From Sinorhizobium numidicum (GTDB lineage: Bacteria; Pseudomonadota; Alphaproteobacteria; Rhizobiales; Rhizobiaceae), in contig NZ_CP120368.1 of NCBI RefSeq assembly GCF_029892045.1, positions 60,001-124,000 on the forward strand: a DNA stretch of 64,000 bases, written 5' to 3'. The notes under the pieces are model-generated. The model searched no databases. It was not told the DNA's origin and saw only the letters and a program-made list of their open reading frames with translations. How positions within the stretch are numbered: the first letter of the stretch is position 1; every line of letters begins with the position of its first letter. Positions 21,134-29,828 of this stretch are shown here, piece by piece. The translations under genes and the position numbers were made by a program.

Positions 21134-22891
21134 ATGCTGATCTACGGCGATGCGAAGCGCTTCGAGCGCGCAGACGCCATAGGCGCCGCGATTGCGTCCG
21201 AGTTGCAAGCCCTTGCGCGCCAGCCACCCGGCGTCGACCGCCACGCTGCGCTCGTCCGCATCCTGATCAGGGTCGGTGAATTGGTTCAGGGCCTATGCGA
21301 TGCCGAGTTCGACAGCGTCGGGGCCGACGACTTTTCCGCCGCGCAAGATTGCGGCGGGCGCCTCCTTCTCGATTTGGCGCAGCTCGTCGCCCACTCGTGG
21401 CGGCAAGGTTTTAGAGGGCCGCTGCTCGTGCCGTCCCATGTACCGACACTGCTCCGCAGCCTTAAATCTCCCTTGCCCCTCTGCGTCAAGGAGGCGGAGG
21501 GCTATGCCTTTTATGCGCTTTATCCGGAAAGTTACATCGAGGCCGCCGCCTGCTCCGGTCTTGCGGCGGATACCGTCGTCATCGGCATTCGCAGCATAGG
21601 GACCAGCCTGTCCGCCGCGGTCGCAGCAGCGATCGGCGCCCGTGCGCCCGTTTCGGTGCGGCCGATCGGCCATCCGTTTCAACGGCGCATCGGGGTCGGT
21701 CCGGGACTGACGGAGCGGATACTTGCCGACCGGACGGCGAATTTTGCCATTGTCGATGAGGGACCGGGTCTCTCCGGCAGTTCCTTCGGAGGCGTCGCCG
21801 ATTGGCTGGAAGAGCATGGCGTCAGCGAGAAACGCATCCATTTCTTTCCCGGTCACGGAGGAGCGCTCGGGCCGCAAGCGAGCGATCGCCATCGTAAACG
21901 CTGGGAGGCAAGGCCGCGTCACTTCGTCGACCTGGACGATCTCGTCCTCCGACCCTCCTTGCCGGCCCACCGCCTCGAGTCCTGGATCCGCGAGCTGGTC
22001 GGTCCGCTGGTCCGGCCGCTTGAGGATCTCTCCGGCGGAGCCTGGCGGCGGATGCTTCCCGTCGAGGAGAGCGGCTGGCCCCCGGCCGACCGACGGTTCG
22101 AGCGGAGGAAATTCCTTGCACATACCGCCGACGGGCCGTGGCTGGTCAAGTTTGCGGGGCTTGGCGAAACAGGCCCGCGCAAGCTCGCCAAGGCGCGTCT
22201 CCTTGCCGAAGCCGACCTCGCGCCGCCGGTCGTCGGACTATGCCATGGGTTCCTGGTTCAGAAATGGATCTCAGCCGGGAGGATCGAAGGGGCGAAGTTC
22301 GATCGCGCAAAGCTCATTGGGCATGTAGGCCGGTATCTGGCCTTTCGGGCACGTCATCTGCCGGCGGCGGTGAAAGGAGCTTCTCTTTCCGAATTATGTG
22401 CGATGGCCGTGTTCAACACCGAGGCAGTGCTGGGTGCCGAGGCCGCATCCAGACTGAAGGAAAGAATTTCCGACGCCGGGCACTTCGATGCCGTTGTGAT
22501 GCCGGTCGATACGGACAATCGGCTTCATCGCTGGGAATGGCTCGTCGATGGGCACGGAATACTCATGAAGACGGATTCGATCGACCACAGCGCGGCCCAT
22601 GATCTTGTCGGGTGTCAGGACATCGCATGGGATATCGCGGGCGCGAGCATCGAGTTCGAACTTTCGGCGGAAGAACGCAGCGATCTTCGCGCCGCCGTCT
22701 CCGAAGGCTGCGCTCGCGCCGTGAGCAGGGAGCTGCAGGCAATTCTCGAAATCTGTTACCTGGCCTTTCAACTTGGCTTGTGGACTTCCGCCAAAGCGGC
22801 GTCGGACGAAGAGGAAGTCCCGCGGCTGGAGGCGACCGCAACACGCTATGCGCAAAGCCTGATGCGGATCATCGACGGCCAGGCCGAATAA
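21134..22891 (+). CDS. Phosphoribosyltransferase-like / kinase-like fusion protein, function unknown
   Basis: About 585 residues. The frame stays open upstream, with ATGs at 21053, 21119 and 21125; 21134 is chosen for the AGGATGAGGAG ahead. The first half has a PRTase-type core: VVIGIRSIGTSLSAAVAAAI (about 21585), VSVRPIGHPFQRR, and the PRPP-loop-like FAIVDEGPGLSGSSFGGVAD (about 21745). The second half (from about 22085) resembles aminoglycoside/choline-kinase folds: FLAHTADGPWLVKFAG (strand with Lys), KLAKARLLAEADLAPPV, then DTDNRLHRWEWLV and a metal-site-like CQDIAWDIAGASIEF. This combination is not one I recognise with an assigned role. It diverges from the inositol-phosphate synthase operon; no stress-type promoter is seen on its own strand. 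Confidence 0.6.
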   Translation: MLIYGDAKRFERADAIGAAIASELQALARQPPGVDRHAALVRILIRVGELVQGLCDAEFDSVGADDFSAAQDCGGRLLLDLAQLVAHSWRQGFRGPLLVPSHVPTLLRSLKSPLPLCVKEAEGYAFYALYPESYIEAAACSGLAADTVVIGIRSIGTSLSAAVAAAIGARAPVSVRPIGHPFQRRIGVGPGLTERILADRTANFAIVDEGPGLSGSSFGGVADWLEEHGVSEKRIHFFPGHGGALGPQASDRHRKRWEARPRHFVDLDDLVLRPSLPAHRLESWIRELVGPLVRPLEDLSGGAWRRMLPVEESGWPPADRRFERRKFLAHTADGPWLVKFAGLGETGPRKLAKARLLAEADLAPPVVGLCHGFLVQKWISAGRIEGAKFDRAKLIGHVGRYLAFRARHLPAAVKGASLSELCAMAVFNTEAVLGAEAASRLKERISDAGHFDAVVMPVDTDNRLHRWEWLVDGHGILMKTDSIDHSAAHDLVGCQDIAWDIAGASIEFELSAEERSDLRAAVSEGCARAVSRELQAILEICYLAFQLGLWTSAKAASDEEEVPRLEATATRYAQSLMRIIDGQAE

Positions 22892-22963
22892 CGCATGCTG
22901 CGCTTATGCATTGCTCCAGACCGGGATCACGATCGCGGAAACCACTTGCCTGTTCCGCCTCGT

Positions 22964-23989
22964 TCATCGCCCGTAGATCATGTCGAGCACGTCAGCCACG
23001 GCGATCAGCCCCTCATTGTCTGGATCGAATCCTTCCCCGGCGGCAAGGCGCCTCGCCCAGGCCGCCGCTGCGCGTCCACCCCATCGATCCGGAGGAGATA
23101 CCAACAATTCCCTCTGTGTCCCGCGGTGTCGTTCGGCAATGAAATCGAGAAATGATCCATCAACGTTTCTGAAGCTGGCGCCGCCTTCGGTGCCATAAAA
23201 ATCCGCGCCGATGACGGCATCACATCCGGCCTGCAGACGCCAGGAGCAGGCGAGCCGAGCGACGACGCCGGAGGCAAGCTCAATCGTCGCCACGGCATAG
23301 TCCTCGACCTCGTCGCTGTCTCGGCGAATGGGTGACCCATGCGAAAAAAGTCTACTGTCCACCCGGGCGACTTCCGGAAAATCCAGCATCCAAAAAAGGA
23401 GATCGACGAGGTGCACGCCGAGATCGATGACGCAGCCTCCGCCCGACAGTGCCTTGTCATAGAACCAAGACTTGCCGGGGCCATAGGCGTTGTGGAAGAC
23501 AAGATCGACGGCGAAGACGGTGCCGAGCTCTCCCGAGACGATCAGATCGCGGATCCGTCGGATGCCGCTGGTGTGGCGATAGGACAGGTCGACGGCCAAC
23601 AGCTTGCCGGCGCGCCGGGCCGCTTCAACGACAGCCGCCGTTTCGTCCCTCGTTCGACCGAGCGGTTTTTGGCAAAAGACCGCCACGCCCCGCTCCAGAG
23701 CCGCGATCGATTGGGCGGCATGCAGGGCGCTCGGCGTGGCGATGACGACGCCATCCAGCTTCTGGTCGAGCAGCGCTTCGAATGAGCTGACGATTTCGGC
23801 TTCGGGCGCAAGCTCGCGCGCCGCTGCGGCCATTTCCGGCGAGGGATCGAGAATGGCGGCCGCTTCGATGGCACGGGTTTCGACGATGGCTTTCATCCGG
23901 TCGCGGCCGATCCACCCGACGCCGAGAAAGCCGATCCGGGGCCGTTCCGTGCCTTGTGCGAGCGATTCGACCGGCTGGGTGTCACTCAT
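22964..23989 (-). CDS. Gfo/Idh/MocA-family oxidoreductase
   Basis: 341 residues. The Rossmann N-terminus reads IGFLGVGWIGRDRM with a following acidic strand, then LDGVVIATPSALHAAQSIAA and the catalytic-Lys motif AVFCQKPLGRTRDE (QKP instead of the usual EKP). The C-terminal domain has GIRRIRDLIVSGELGTVFAV and VIDLGVHLVDLLFWML with the conserved D-x-x-x-H pair. Such enzymes oxidise or epimerise sugars, inositols or their nucleotide forms using NAD(P). Its start overlaps the end of the MDR dehydrogenase gene by 8 bases. With inositol-phosphate synthase nearby, an inositol or sugar dehydrogenase role is plausible but unproven. Confidence 0.9.
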   Translation of the reverse strand: MSDTQPVESLAQGTERPRIGFLGVGWIGRDRMKAIVETRAIEAAAILDPSPEMAAAARELAPEAEIVSSFEALLDQKLDGVVIATPSALHAAQSIAALERGVAVFCQKPLGRTRDETAAVVEAARRAGKLLAVDLSYRHTSGIRRIRDLIVSGELGTVFAVDLVFHNAYGPGKSWFYDKALSGGGCVIDLGVHLVDLLFWMLDFPEVARVDSRLFSHGSPIRRDSDEVEDYAVATIELASGVVARLACSWRLQAGCDAVIGADFYGTEGGASFRNVDGSFLDFIAERHRGTQRELLVSPPDRWGGRAAAAWARRLAAGEGFDPDNEGLIAVADVLDMIYGR

Positions 23990-24974
23990 GGCAGATCACC
24001 AGCGCTTTGACGAAGCCTTCGGGTCGATCGCGGGTCATGTCCAAGGCCTCCCCCAAGCGTTCGAGCGGGAACTTGTGCGTATAAAGCGGGAACGGAGAAA
24101 GATGGCCTGCGACCACGGCCTCGATCGCTTCGCGAATGCCATGCATGTAGACGGACGGAGCGCGCTCGTGCGCATTGATCACGTCAAGGCCGCGCCAGTT
24201 CCAGAGCTGCATGTTCACCTGCCGCGGCCCATCCTGGTGATAACCGGCAATGACGAGACGTCCACGCTCCTTCGTCAGTTCGGCGGAAAGATCGAGCGGC
24301 CACTGCTTGCCGACCGCCTCGATGACGCAGTCGCAGAAGCGGCCGGAGGTCAGTTGCTTCACCTTCTCGATGATCTGCCAATGATCGTCCATGGCAATCG
24401 CCTCGCTCGCGCCCGCGCGCCTCGCGAGAGCGAGCGAGAACGGCCGGCGTGAAACCGCGATCACACGCGCACCGGCGGCACTTGCCATCTCCGTCAGAAG
24501 AGTGCCGAGGAAACCTATGCCGACGATTGCCACGGTCTCCCCCGCTTTGATGGCGCTGCGCCGAAAGATATTGAAGGCGCAACCGAGCGGCTCGGCCGGA
24601 AAAGCTTCACCGGCGAGTGCGGCGGGCAGGCGAGCGACCGCGCTCTGATCCGCGATGTCGTGCGTCGCATAGGCGTGATAGGAAAGCGCGGCAACCCGGT
24701 CGCCCGGTGCGAGATCGCGCACGTCCTCGCCAACCGCATCAATGGTCCCCCATCCTTCATGGCCGAGCGCTCCGGGCTCCGTCGGAAACTGCATCCAATC
24801 CGGCCCCGCCCAGGGCACCAGGTTGGAGGCGCAGACGCCGCAGCCTTCAAGCCTGATCCTGACTTGTCCGGGTCCGGGCTCCGGCAGCGGAAGCGTTTCG
24901 ATCTGCACCCTGCCCGGGCCGGTAATGATTGCCGCCGACATCGTCTCGGTTCTTGGCTGCGCCGCAATATCCAT
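23982..24974 (-). CDS. Medium-chain (MDR) zinc-type dehydrogenase, single-zinc form
   Basis: 330 residues from the ATG at 24974 (GGGAGGAAGGAC directly ahead; the longer frame is not needed). GroES-like domain: CGVCASNLVPW (catalytic-zinc Cys) and ALGHEGWGTIDAVGEDV. Rossmann domain: ETVAIVGIGFLGTLLTEMAS and VIAVSRRPF. The four-Cys structural-zinc lobe of classical alcohol dehydrogenases is missing, as in sorbitol/threonine-type variants acting on polyols or sugar derivatives. First gene of a two-gene operon with the Gfo/Idh enzyme. A stress-type promoter lies about 140 bases upstream. Confidence 0.88.
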   Translation of the reverse strand: MDIAAQPRTETMSAAIITGPGRVQIETLPLPEPGPGQVRIRLEGCGVCASNLVPWAGPDWMQFPTEPGALGHEGWGTIDAVGEDVRDLAPGDRVAALSYHAYATHDIADQSAVARLPAALAGEAFPAEPLGCAFNIFRRSAIKAGETVAIVGIGFLGTLLTEMASAAGARVIAVSRRPFSLALARRAGASEAIAMDDHWQIIEKVKQLTSGRFCDCVIEAVGKQWPLDLSAELTKERGRLVIAGYHQDGPRQVNMQLWNWRGLDVINAHERAPSVYMHGIREAIEAVVAGHLSPFPLYTHKFPLERLGEALDMTRDRPEGFVKALVICHE

Positions 24975-25110
24975 GTCCTTCCTCCCGGCTCTGGAGACCA
25001 ACTTTTTGGGCGGGCCGACGCGATATCCAGGCTCTCGCCAGCCCAAGACGGAAACGCACGCCCCTCGCAGCGGAATTGAAGGAATCGCGATCGGCTGCCC
25101 TCGCGGCGTT

Positions 25111-25135
25111 AACTTCATGTTCTGGCTTTTGTTCC
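25111..25135 (-). promoter_or_regulatory. EcfG/RpoE2-type promoter of the MDR/Gfo operon
   Basis: Minus strand: GGAAC (complement of 25131-25135), 16 bases, AGTT (ending 25111). Leader to the ATG at 24974 is about 130 bases, the longest in this set, so the call is a little less certain. Confidence 0.65.
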
Positions 25136-25220
25136 TGGCAGATACCCGTCCGCATGGAACCATGACGGCGGAGTGAGGTTTGTACCTCAAGGGACGCGGG
25201 CGGGGATTAGCTTCGTAGAT

Positions 25221-25244
25221 GTCATAGAAGAAGTCATAGAAGAA
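25221..25244 (+). repeat. 12-bp tandem direct repeat beside a stress promoter
   Basis: GTCATAGAAGAA occurs twice in direct succession (25221-25232 and 25233-25244), ending at the base before the GGAAC of the epimerase/glycosyltransferase promoter. It could be a regulator site or replication slippage. Confidence 0.6.
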
Positions 25245-25269
25245 GGAACATTTGCGTCGCACGTTTGTT
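25245..25269 (+). promoter_or_regulatory. EcfG/RpoE2-type promoter of the eight-gene glycan operon
   Basis: GGAAC (25245-25249), 16 bases, TGTT (25266-25269). It lies about 45 bases before the ATG at 25313 and would drive the run of eight close or overlapping genes up to 33861. Confidence 0.78.
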
Positions 25270-25312
25270 GGAGCTTTGTCTCTATCTCTGATTGATGATG
25301 GTCAGGTGCATT

Positions 25313-26419
25313 ATGACAACGGTTCTCGTTACCGGCGGTTGCGGTTTCATTGGCCGACATGTGGTCGAGGAACTTCTTTCCGGAAATTATGAATTGCGCG
25401 TCCTGGACGTGCTGAATGAACAGGTCCATGCGGACGCGAAAGTCACCATGCCCTCTCGAGTGGAGGTGCTCCGCGCCGATGTGCGGGATGCCGACGCGGT
25501 GCGCAGCGCGCTGACCGGCGTCGACTCCGTCGTCCACCTCGCGGCCGAAGTCGGAGTCGGCCAGTCTATGTACGAGATAGCTCGCTACGTCGGCGTCAAC
25601 GATCTTGGAACAGCCGTCCTGTTGGAAGCGATGATCGGGTTGCCGATCAGGCGGATCGTGGTCGCTTCATCGATGAGCGTTTATGGCGAAGGTCTCTATG
25701 AGGCAGAGACGGGCGAGCATTTCGCGCATGTCCGGCGCTTGCCGGCGCGAGTAAAGGCCGGTCAATGGGATCCGGTCGGACCAAGCGGCGAGCGCCTGAG
25801 ACCGATCGCGACCGACGAGCATAAACCTGTCGACCTGGCATCGATCTATGCGCTGACGAAATATGTTCAGGAACGTCAGGTGCTGATCTTCGGCGAGGCA
25901 TATGGCGTCGAAGCTGTCGCGCTTCGTCTCTTCAACGTCTTCGGGGCGGGCCAGGCGCTTTCCAATCCCTACACGGGCGTTCTCGCCAATTTTGCCTCGC
26001 GTCTCGCGAACCGACAGCCACCGATGATCTTCGAGGACGGCGAGCAGCGGCGCGATTTCGTTCATGTTCGCGACGTGGCGCGTGCCTTCCGCCTGGCGCT
26101 TGAGCAGCCGCAGGCGGCCGGTCACGTCATCAACATCGGCAGCGGTCAGGCCTACACGATCGCCGAGGTCGCCTCGCTCATCGCAGAAGCGATGGGCGTG
26201 CCGGAGATTCAGCCTGATATCATGAACAAGGCTCGCTCCGGTGACATTCGCAACTGCTTCGCCGACATATCCAAGGCGCGGGAACTCCTTGGTTTCGAAC
26301 CTGCCTTCAGGCTCGAAAGCTCGCTCGGGCCTTTCGCGGATTGGGTCCGCAACGTCGGCGCCATCGACCGCGGCGCTGAGATGAAGCGACAATTGGAAGC
26401 GCGGGGGCTGGTATCATGA
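25313..26419 (+). CDS. NAD-dependent sugar epimerase/dehydratase (SDR family)
   Basis: 368 residues from the ATG at 25313; the frame also has in-frame ATGs from 25292. Extended SDR features: cofactor loop VLVTGGCGFIGRHVVEEL, VDSVVHLAAEVGVGQSMYE, the serine strand RRIVVASSMSVYGEG, catalytic Tyr-Lys pair in SIYALTKYVQE, and RLFNVFGAGQ. A C-terminal INIGSGQAYTIAEVASLIAE binds the nucleotide sugar. Probably a UDP- or dTDP-hexose 4-epimerase or dehydratase. It opens the operon and overlaps the next epimerase by 4 bases (ATGA). Confidence 0.9.
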   Translation: MTTVLVTGGCGFIGRHVVEELLSGNYELRVLDVLNEQVHADAKVTMPSRVEVLRADVRDADAVRSALTGVDSVVHLAAEVGVGQSMYEIARYVGVNDLGTAVLLEAMIGLPIRRIVVASSMSVYGEGLYEAETGEHFAHVRRLPARVKAGQWDPVGPSGERLRPIATDEHKPVDLASIYALTKYVQERQVLIFGEAYGVEAVALRLFNVFGAGQALSNPYTGVLANFASRLANRQPPMIFEDGEQRRDFVHVRDVARAFRLALEQPQAAGHVINIGSGQAYTIAEVASLIAEAMGVPEIQPDIMNKARSGDIRNCFADISKARELLGFEPAFRLESSLGPFADWVRNVGAIDRGAEMKRQLEARGLVS

Positions 26420-27537
26420 GCGCCGGGGCTCTCAGCGCCGGCAAGAGGCTGGCAACGCCGTCGGTCTCGAAGAGGGTGGCCCCGATCGTTGTGGTGGGCG
26501 GCAGCGGCTTTCTCGGCTGCAATCTCGCTGACAGCTTTCTGCGCGACGGCGAGGACGTCATCATCCTCGACAATCTCAGCCGCGCCGGCGTGGAGCGAAA
26601 CCTCGAATGGCTTGCGGGCAACCACGGCGCTTCGGTCCACGCCGCCCTGATCGATATCCGCGACTTCGCCGCGATCGAGCCCGTCTTCAGGGAGGCGAAG
26701 GCCGTCTTCCATTTCGCCGCCCAAACAGCGGTGACAACGAGCCTCCTGCAGCCGATCGACGATTTCGAGACGAATGCGCGCGGCACGATAAACGTGCTGG
26801 AGGCGACGCGTCGCGCCGGGCGTAACGCACCCGTCATCTTGGCAAGCACCAACAAAGTCTATGGCGCACTGGCCGACATGGAGATGATGGAGCTCGACGG
26901 GCGCTATATGCCGACGGACGAGACAACAAGGCGGTTCGGCGTCAGCGAGAAGCGGCCGCTCGATTTCTGCACCCCTTACGGTTGCTCGAAGGGCGTCGCG
27001 GACCAATACGTGCTGGACTATGCGAAGTCCTATGGCTTGCCGACTGCCGTTTTGCGAATGAGCTGCGTCTACGGTCCGAGGCAGTTCGGCACGGAGGATC
27101 AGGGCTGGGTCGCCCATTTTCTCCTCTCCGCGCTCGCGGGTGAGCGAATTTCCATCTACGGCGACGGCAAACAGGTCCGAGATATCCTCCATGTCAGCGA
27201 CGCGGTCGCCGCCTACCGTGCGGTACTCGGATCGATCGACCGATTCAAGGGCCGTGCCTTCAATCTCGGGGGTGGCCCCGCCAACGCTGTCAGCGTCGCC
27301 GAGGTTTTGCGCGAGATCGAACTGCTCCTGGGGCGGCCGCTCGCCACGATGAAAAGTGAGTGGCGAGCGGGAGACCAGTTTTTCTTCGTTGCCGACACGC
27401 GCGCCCTGCGGGAGGCACTCGGCTGGAAAGCGCGTATGGCTTGGCGTAGGGGCCTCCGCGATCTCCACGCATGGCTCGTAGAGCATCGCGTGCACGCCCG
27501 CGCAGCCCTGCGCCAGCCGAGGAGGATCATCGCATGA
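26416..27537 (+). CDS. NAD-dependent sugar epimerase (CDP-paratose/tyvelose epimerase-like SDR)
   Basis: 373 residues. After an Ala/Ser N-terminal extension comes the cofactor loop VVVGGSGFLGCNLADSFL, then VIILDNLSRAGVERNLEWL, AVFHFAAQTAVTTSLLQPID, ILASTNKVYGALADM, the catalytic TPYGCSKGVADQYVLDYA (YxxxK), MSCVYGPRQFGTEDQGWVA and GKQVRDILHVSDAVAAY. The T-N-K-V-Y-G serine-strand variant and the QGWVAHFL segment are typical of CDP-paratose 2-epimerase-like enzymes. Substrate cannot be fixed by eye. It overlaps both neighbours by 4 bases. Confidence 0.88.
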   Translation: MSAGALSAGKRLATPSVSKRVAPIVVVGGSGFLGCNLADSFLRDGEDVIILDNLSRAGVERNLEWLAGNHGASVHAALIDIRDFAAIEPVFREAKAVFHFAAQTAVTTSLLQPIDDFETNARGTINVLEATRRAGRNAPVILASTNKVYGALADMEMMELDGRYMPTDETTRRFGVSEKRPLDFCTPYGCSKGVADQYVLDYAKSYGLPTAVLRMSCVYGPRQFGTEDQGWVAHFLLSALAGERISIYGDGKQVRDILHVSDAVAAYRAVLGSIDRFKGRAFNLGGGPANAVSVAEVLREIELLLGRPLATMKSEWRAGDQFFFVADTRALREALGWKARMAWRRGLRDLHAWLVEHRVHARAALRQPRRIIA

Positions 27538-28691
27538 GCGATCATGGCGCAGCCGCTCCTCAACCTACCGGCCTGACAGCTGATCCGGCTCGCACCCCGC
27601 TGCCGCAGCGCATCATCATGAGCGTGGATGCGATCGGCGGTGTCTGGCGCTATGCCATGGATCTTGCCGGGGCTGTTCGCACCGCCGGCGTGGAAACTGT
27701 CTTCGTCGGTTTCGGGCCTGCGCCATCCGAGCAGCAACGACGTGAAGCCGAGCGCATCGGCATGCTTGAATGGACGAATGCGCCGCTCGATTGGACAGTC
27801 GCCGATGAAGAGGAACTCGACATCGTCCCCGATCGGCTGGCGGAGCTGTCGATCAAGCATTCCGCCGAGCTGCTGCAGCTCAACTTGCCGTCTCAGGCCG
27901 CGAGCTGCGGGAATGGGCTACCGGTCGTCGCGGTTTCGCACTCATGCGTCGTCACCTGGTTCGAGGCGGTACGCGCCAGCGCTTTGCCGCCGGAATGGCT
28001 CTGGCAGAAGCGACGCAACCGGCAAGGCCTTGACCGCGCCGACGTGGTTCTGGCGCCAAGCCGAAGCCATGCCGCTGCTTTGGCTCGCTGCTACGGACCG
28101 ATCGGCAATCTCTCGGTCGTTTACAATGCGAGTCGGCAATCCGGCTATGTCGAGGCCAGGGAAAACTTCGTTTTTGCAGCGGGCCGCTGGTGGGACGAGG
28201 GCAAGAACGGTGCCGTACTGGACCGGGCTGCCGCGGCGATCCACTGGCCCGTCGTCATCGCAGGATCCTGCGACGGCCCCAGCGGTCAGCGGTTGACGAT
28301 CGAGCATGCCGACCATCGCGGCGAACTCGCCCACGACGATACGATGGCGCTGATGTCCCGGGCCGCGATCGTCGTCTCGCCTTCGATCTACGAGCCGTTC
28401 GGTCTCGCCGCGCTCGAGGCTGCGCGATCGGGTACGGCGCTTGTGCTCGCCGACATCCCGACCTATCGCGAGCTCTGGGACGGTGCTGCACTTTTCGCCG
28501 ACCCGGCCGACCCCGGTGCACTCGCTGCGGCCGTCAACCGGCTCGTGGATGACGCGCGCCTCAGGGCCGAACTCGGCCGGCGAGCGCGATTGCGTTCACG
28601 CAGATTCACGATCGAAGCGCAGCGCAATGCGATGCTCGACGTCTACCGCCAGGCGGTGCGTGAGCCTCGCCGAATGACTGCAGCGGAGTGA
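27534..28691 (+). CDS. Glycosyltransferase family 4 protein
   Basis: 385 residues from the ATG at 27534, with GAGGAGG ahead and ATGA overlap with the previous gene. GT-B architecture: IIMSVDAIGGVWRYAMDLAG at the N-terminus, VVAVSHSCVVTWFEAV, DVVLAPSRSHAAALAR and VVYNASRQSG. The C-terminal donor site reads AAIVVSPSIYEPFGLAALEA (the E-x7-E motif of retaining GT4 enzymes). It probably adds a sugar from the nucleotide sugars made by the flanking epimerases. First of four consecutive glycosyltransferases. Confidence 0.9.
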   Translation: MSDHGAAAPQPTGLTADPARTPLPQRIIMSVDAIGGVWRYAMDLAGAVRTAGVETVFVGFGPAPSEQQRREAERIGMLEWTNAPLDWTVADEEELDIVPDRLAELSIKHSAELLQLNLPSQAASCGNGLPVVAVSHSCVVTWFEAVRASALPPEWLWQKRRNRQGLDRADVVLAPSRSHAAALARCYGPIGNLSVVYNASRQSGYVEARENFVFAAGRWWDEGKNGAVLDRAAAAIHWPVVIAGSCDGPSGQRLTIEHADHRGELAHDDTMALMSRAAIVVSPSIYEPFGLAALEAARSGTALVLADIPTYRELWDGAALFADPADPGALAAAVNRLVDDARLRAELGRRARLRSRRFTIEAQRNAMLDVYRQAVREPRRMTAAE

Positions 28692-28694
28692 CCG

Positions 28695-29828
28695 ATGAGA
28701 TTCCTCTTCTACACCCATTCCCTTGTCTCCGACTGGAACCACGGCAACGCCCATTTCCTGCGCGGCGTCATGCGTGAGCTGTTGCGGGCCGGCCATGAGG
28801 CGACAGCACTCGAGCCGAGCGACTCGTGGAGCCGTCTCAATTTGCTGGAAGACCAGGGAGTTGGGCCGATCGTAGGCTTTCGCAAACACTTTCCCGAGCT
28901 GCGGTTCGAAGTCTACGACGCGGACTTCGACCATGAGGCGGCGGTGAACGACACGGATGTTGTCATCCTGCATGAATGGACGGAGCCGGCGCTGGTTGCG
29001 CGCCTCGGGCGGGCACGCCGCGACGGCGGCCGTTTCACGCTGGCCTTTCATGACACTCATCATCGAGCCATCACCGCCGAGGCCGAAATCGCCCGCCTTG
29101 ATCTTTCCCATTACGATTTTGTCCTGGCTTTCGGCGAGGCGCTCCGTCAGCGCTATCTTCGCTCCGGCTGGGGCAGACATGTTTATACCTGGCACGAAGC
29201 GGCCGACGCCGCTCTGTTCCATCCAATGCCGGAGGTGGAGAAAACGGGCGATCTCGTCTGGATCGGAAATTGGGGCGACGATGAGCGGAGCGCCGAGATC
29301 GCATCCTTCCTGATCGAGCCGGCACGAAAACTGAAGCTGAAGACGACGGTGCGCGGAGTGCGATATCCTGTTGCGGCCCTTGCGGCGTTGCGGAAGGCGG
29401 GCATCGTCTACGGCGGCTGGCTCGCAAATGCCGCCGTTCCACGCGTCTTCGCCGAATGTCGCGCGACCGTCCACATCCCTCGACGCCCCTATGTCGAGGC
29501 ACTGCCCGGCATACCGACCATACGCGTGTTCGAGGCGCTTGCCTGCGGCATTCCGCTGATCTCGGCGCCGTGGACCGACGCGGAAGGTCTGTTCCGCCCC
29601 GGCAAGGACTTCCTTTTTGCTCGCGACGGCGAAGAGATGACCCGCCTCCTGCGGAAGGTTCTCTCCGACGCGGCTTTCGCCGAAGAAATGGTGGCATCTG
29701 GATTGGAGACGATCCGAGCACGCCATACCTGCCGCCATCGCGTCGACGAGCTTCTCGACATAGTCGCTGCCTATCGCCCTGGAGGGGCCAAGCGCAAACC
29801 AACCATTTTGAAGGAGGCTGCGGTATGA
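28695..29828 (+). CDS. CgeB-like glycosyltransferase
   Basis: 377 residues, starting three bases after the previous stop. GT-B fold with FLFYTHSLVSDWNHGNAHFL at the N-terminus, VVILHEWTEPALVARLG, FVLAFGEALRQRYL, and DLVWIGNWGDDERSAEI. The C-terminal glycosyltransferase domain reads TIRVFEALACGIPLISAPW and DFLFARDGEEMTRLLRKVL, as in the CgeB/spore-maturation-type family. It is related to the two following genes, which share the N-terminal LxxYxxSLxSxWxNG-x4 pattern. The three probably arose by duplication and add successive sugars. Confidence 0.88.
   Translation: MRFLFYTHSLVSDWNHGNAHFLRGVMRELLRAGHEATALEPSDSWSRLNLLEDQGVGPIVGFRKHFPELRFEVYDADFDHEAAVNDTDVVILHEWTEPALVARLGRARRDGGRFTLAFHDTHHRAITAEAEIARLDLSHYDFVLAFGEALRQRYLRSGWGRHVYTWHEAADAALFHPMPEVEKTGDLVWIGNWGDDERSAEIASFLIEPARKLKLKTTVRGVRYPVAALAALRKAGIVYGGWLANAAVPRVFAECRATVHIPRRPYVEALPGIPTIRVFEALACGIPLISAPWTDAEGLFRPGKDFLFARDGEEMTRLLRKVLSDAAFAEEMVASGLETIRARHTCRHRVDELLDIVAAYRPGGAKRKPTILKEAAV

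Noticed and set aside
26209..27495. 428-codon minus-strand frame opposite the epimerases
   Set aside because: Antisense shadow of two well-supported SDR genes.
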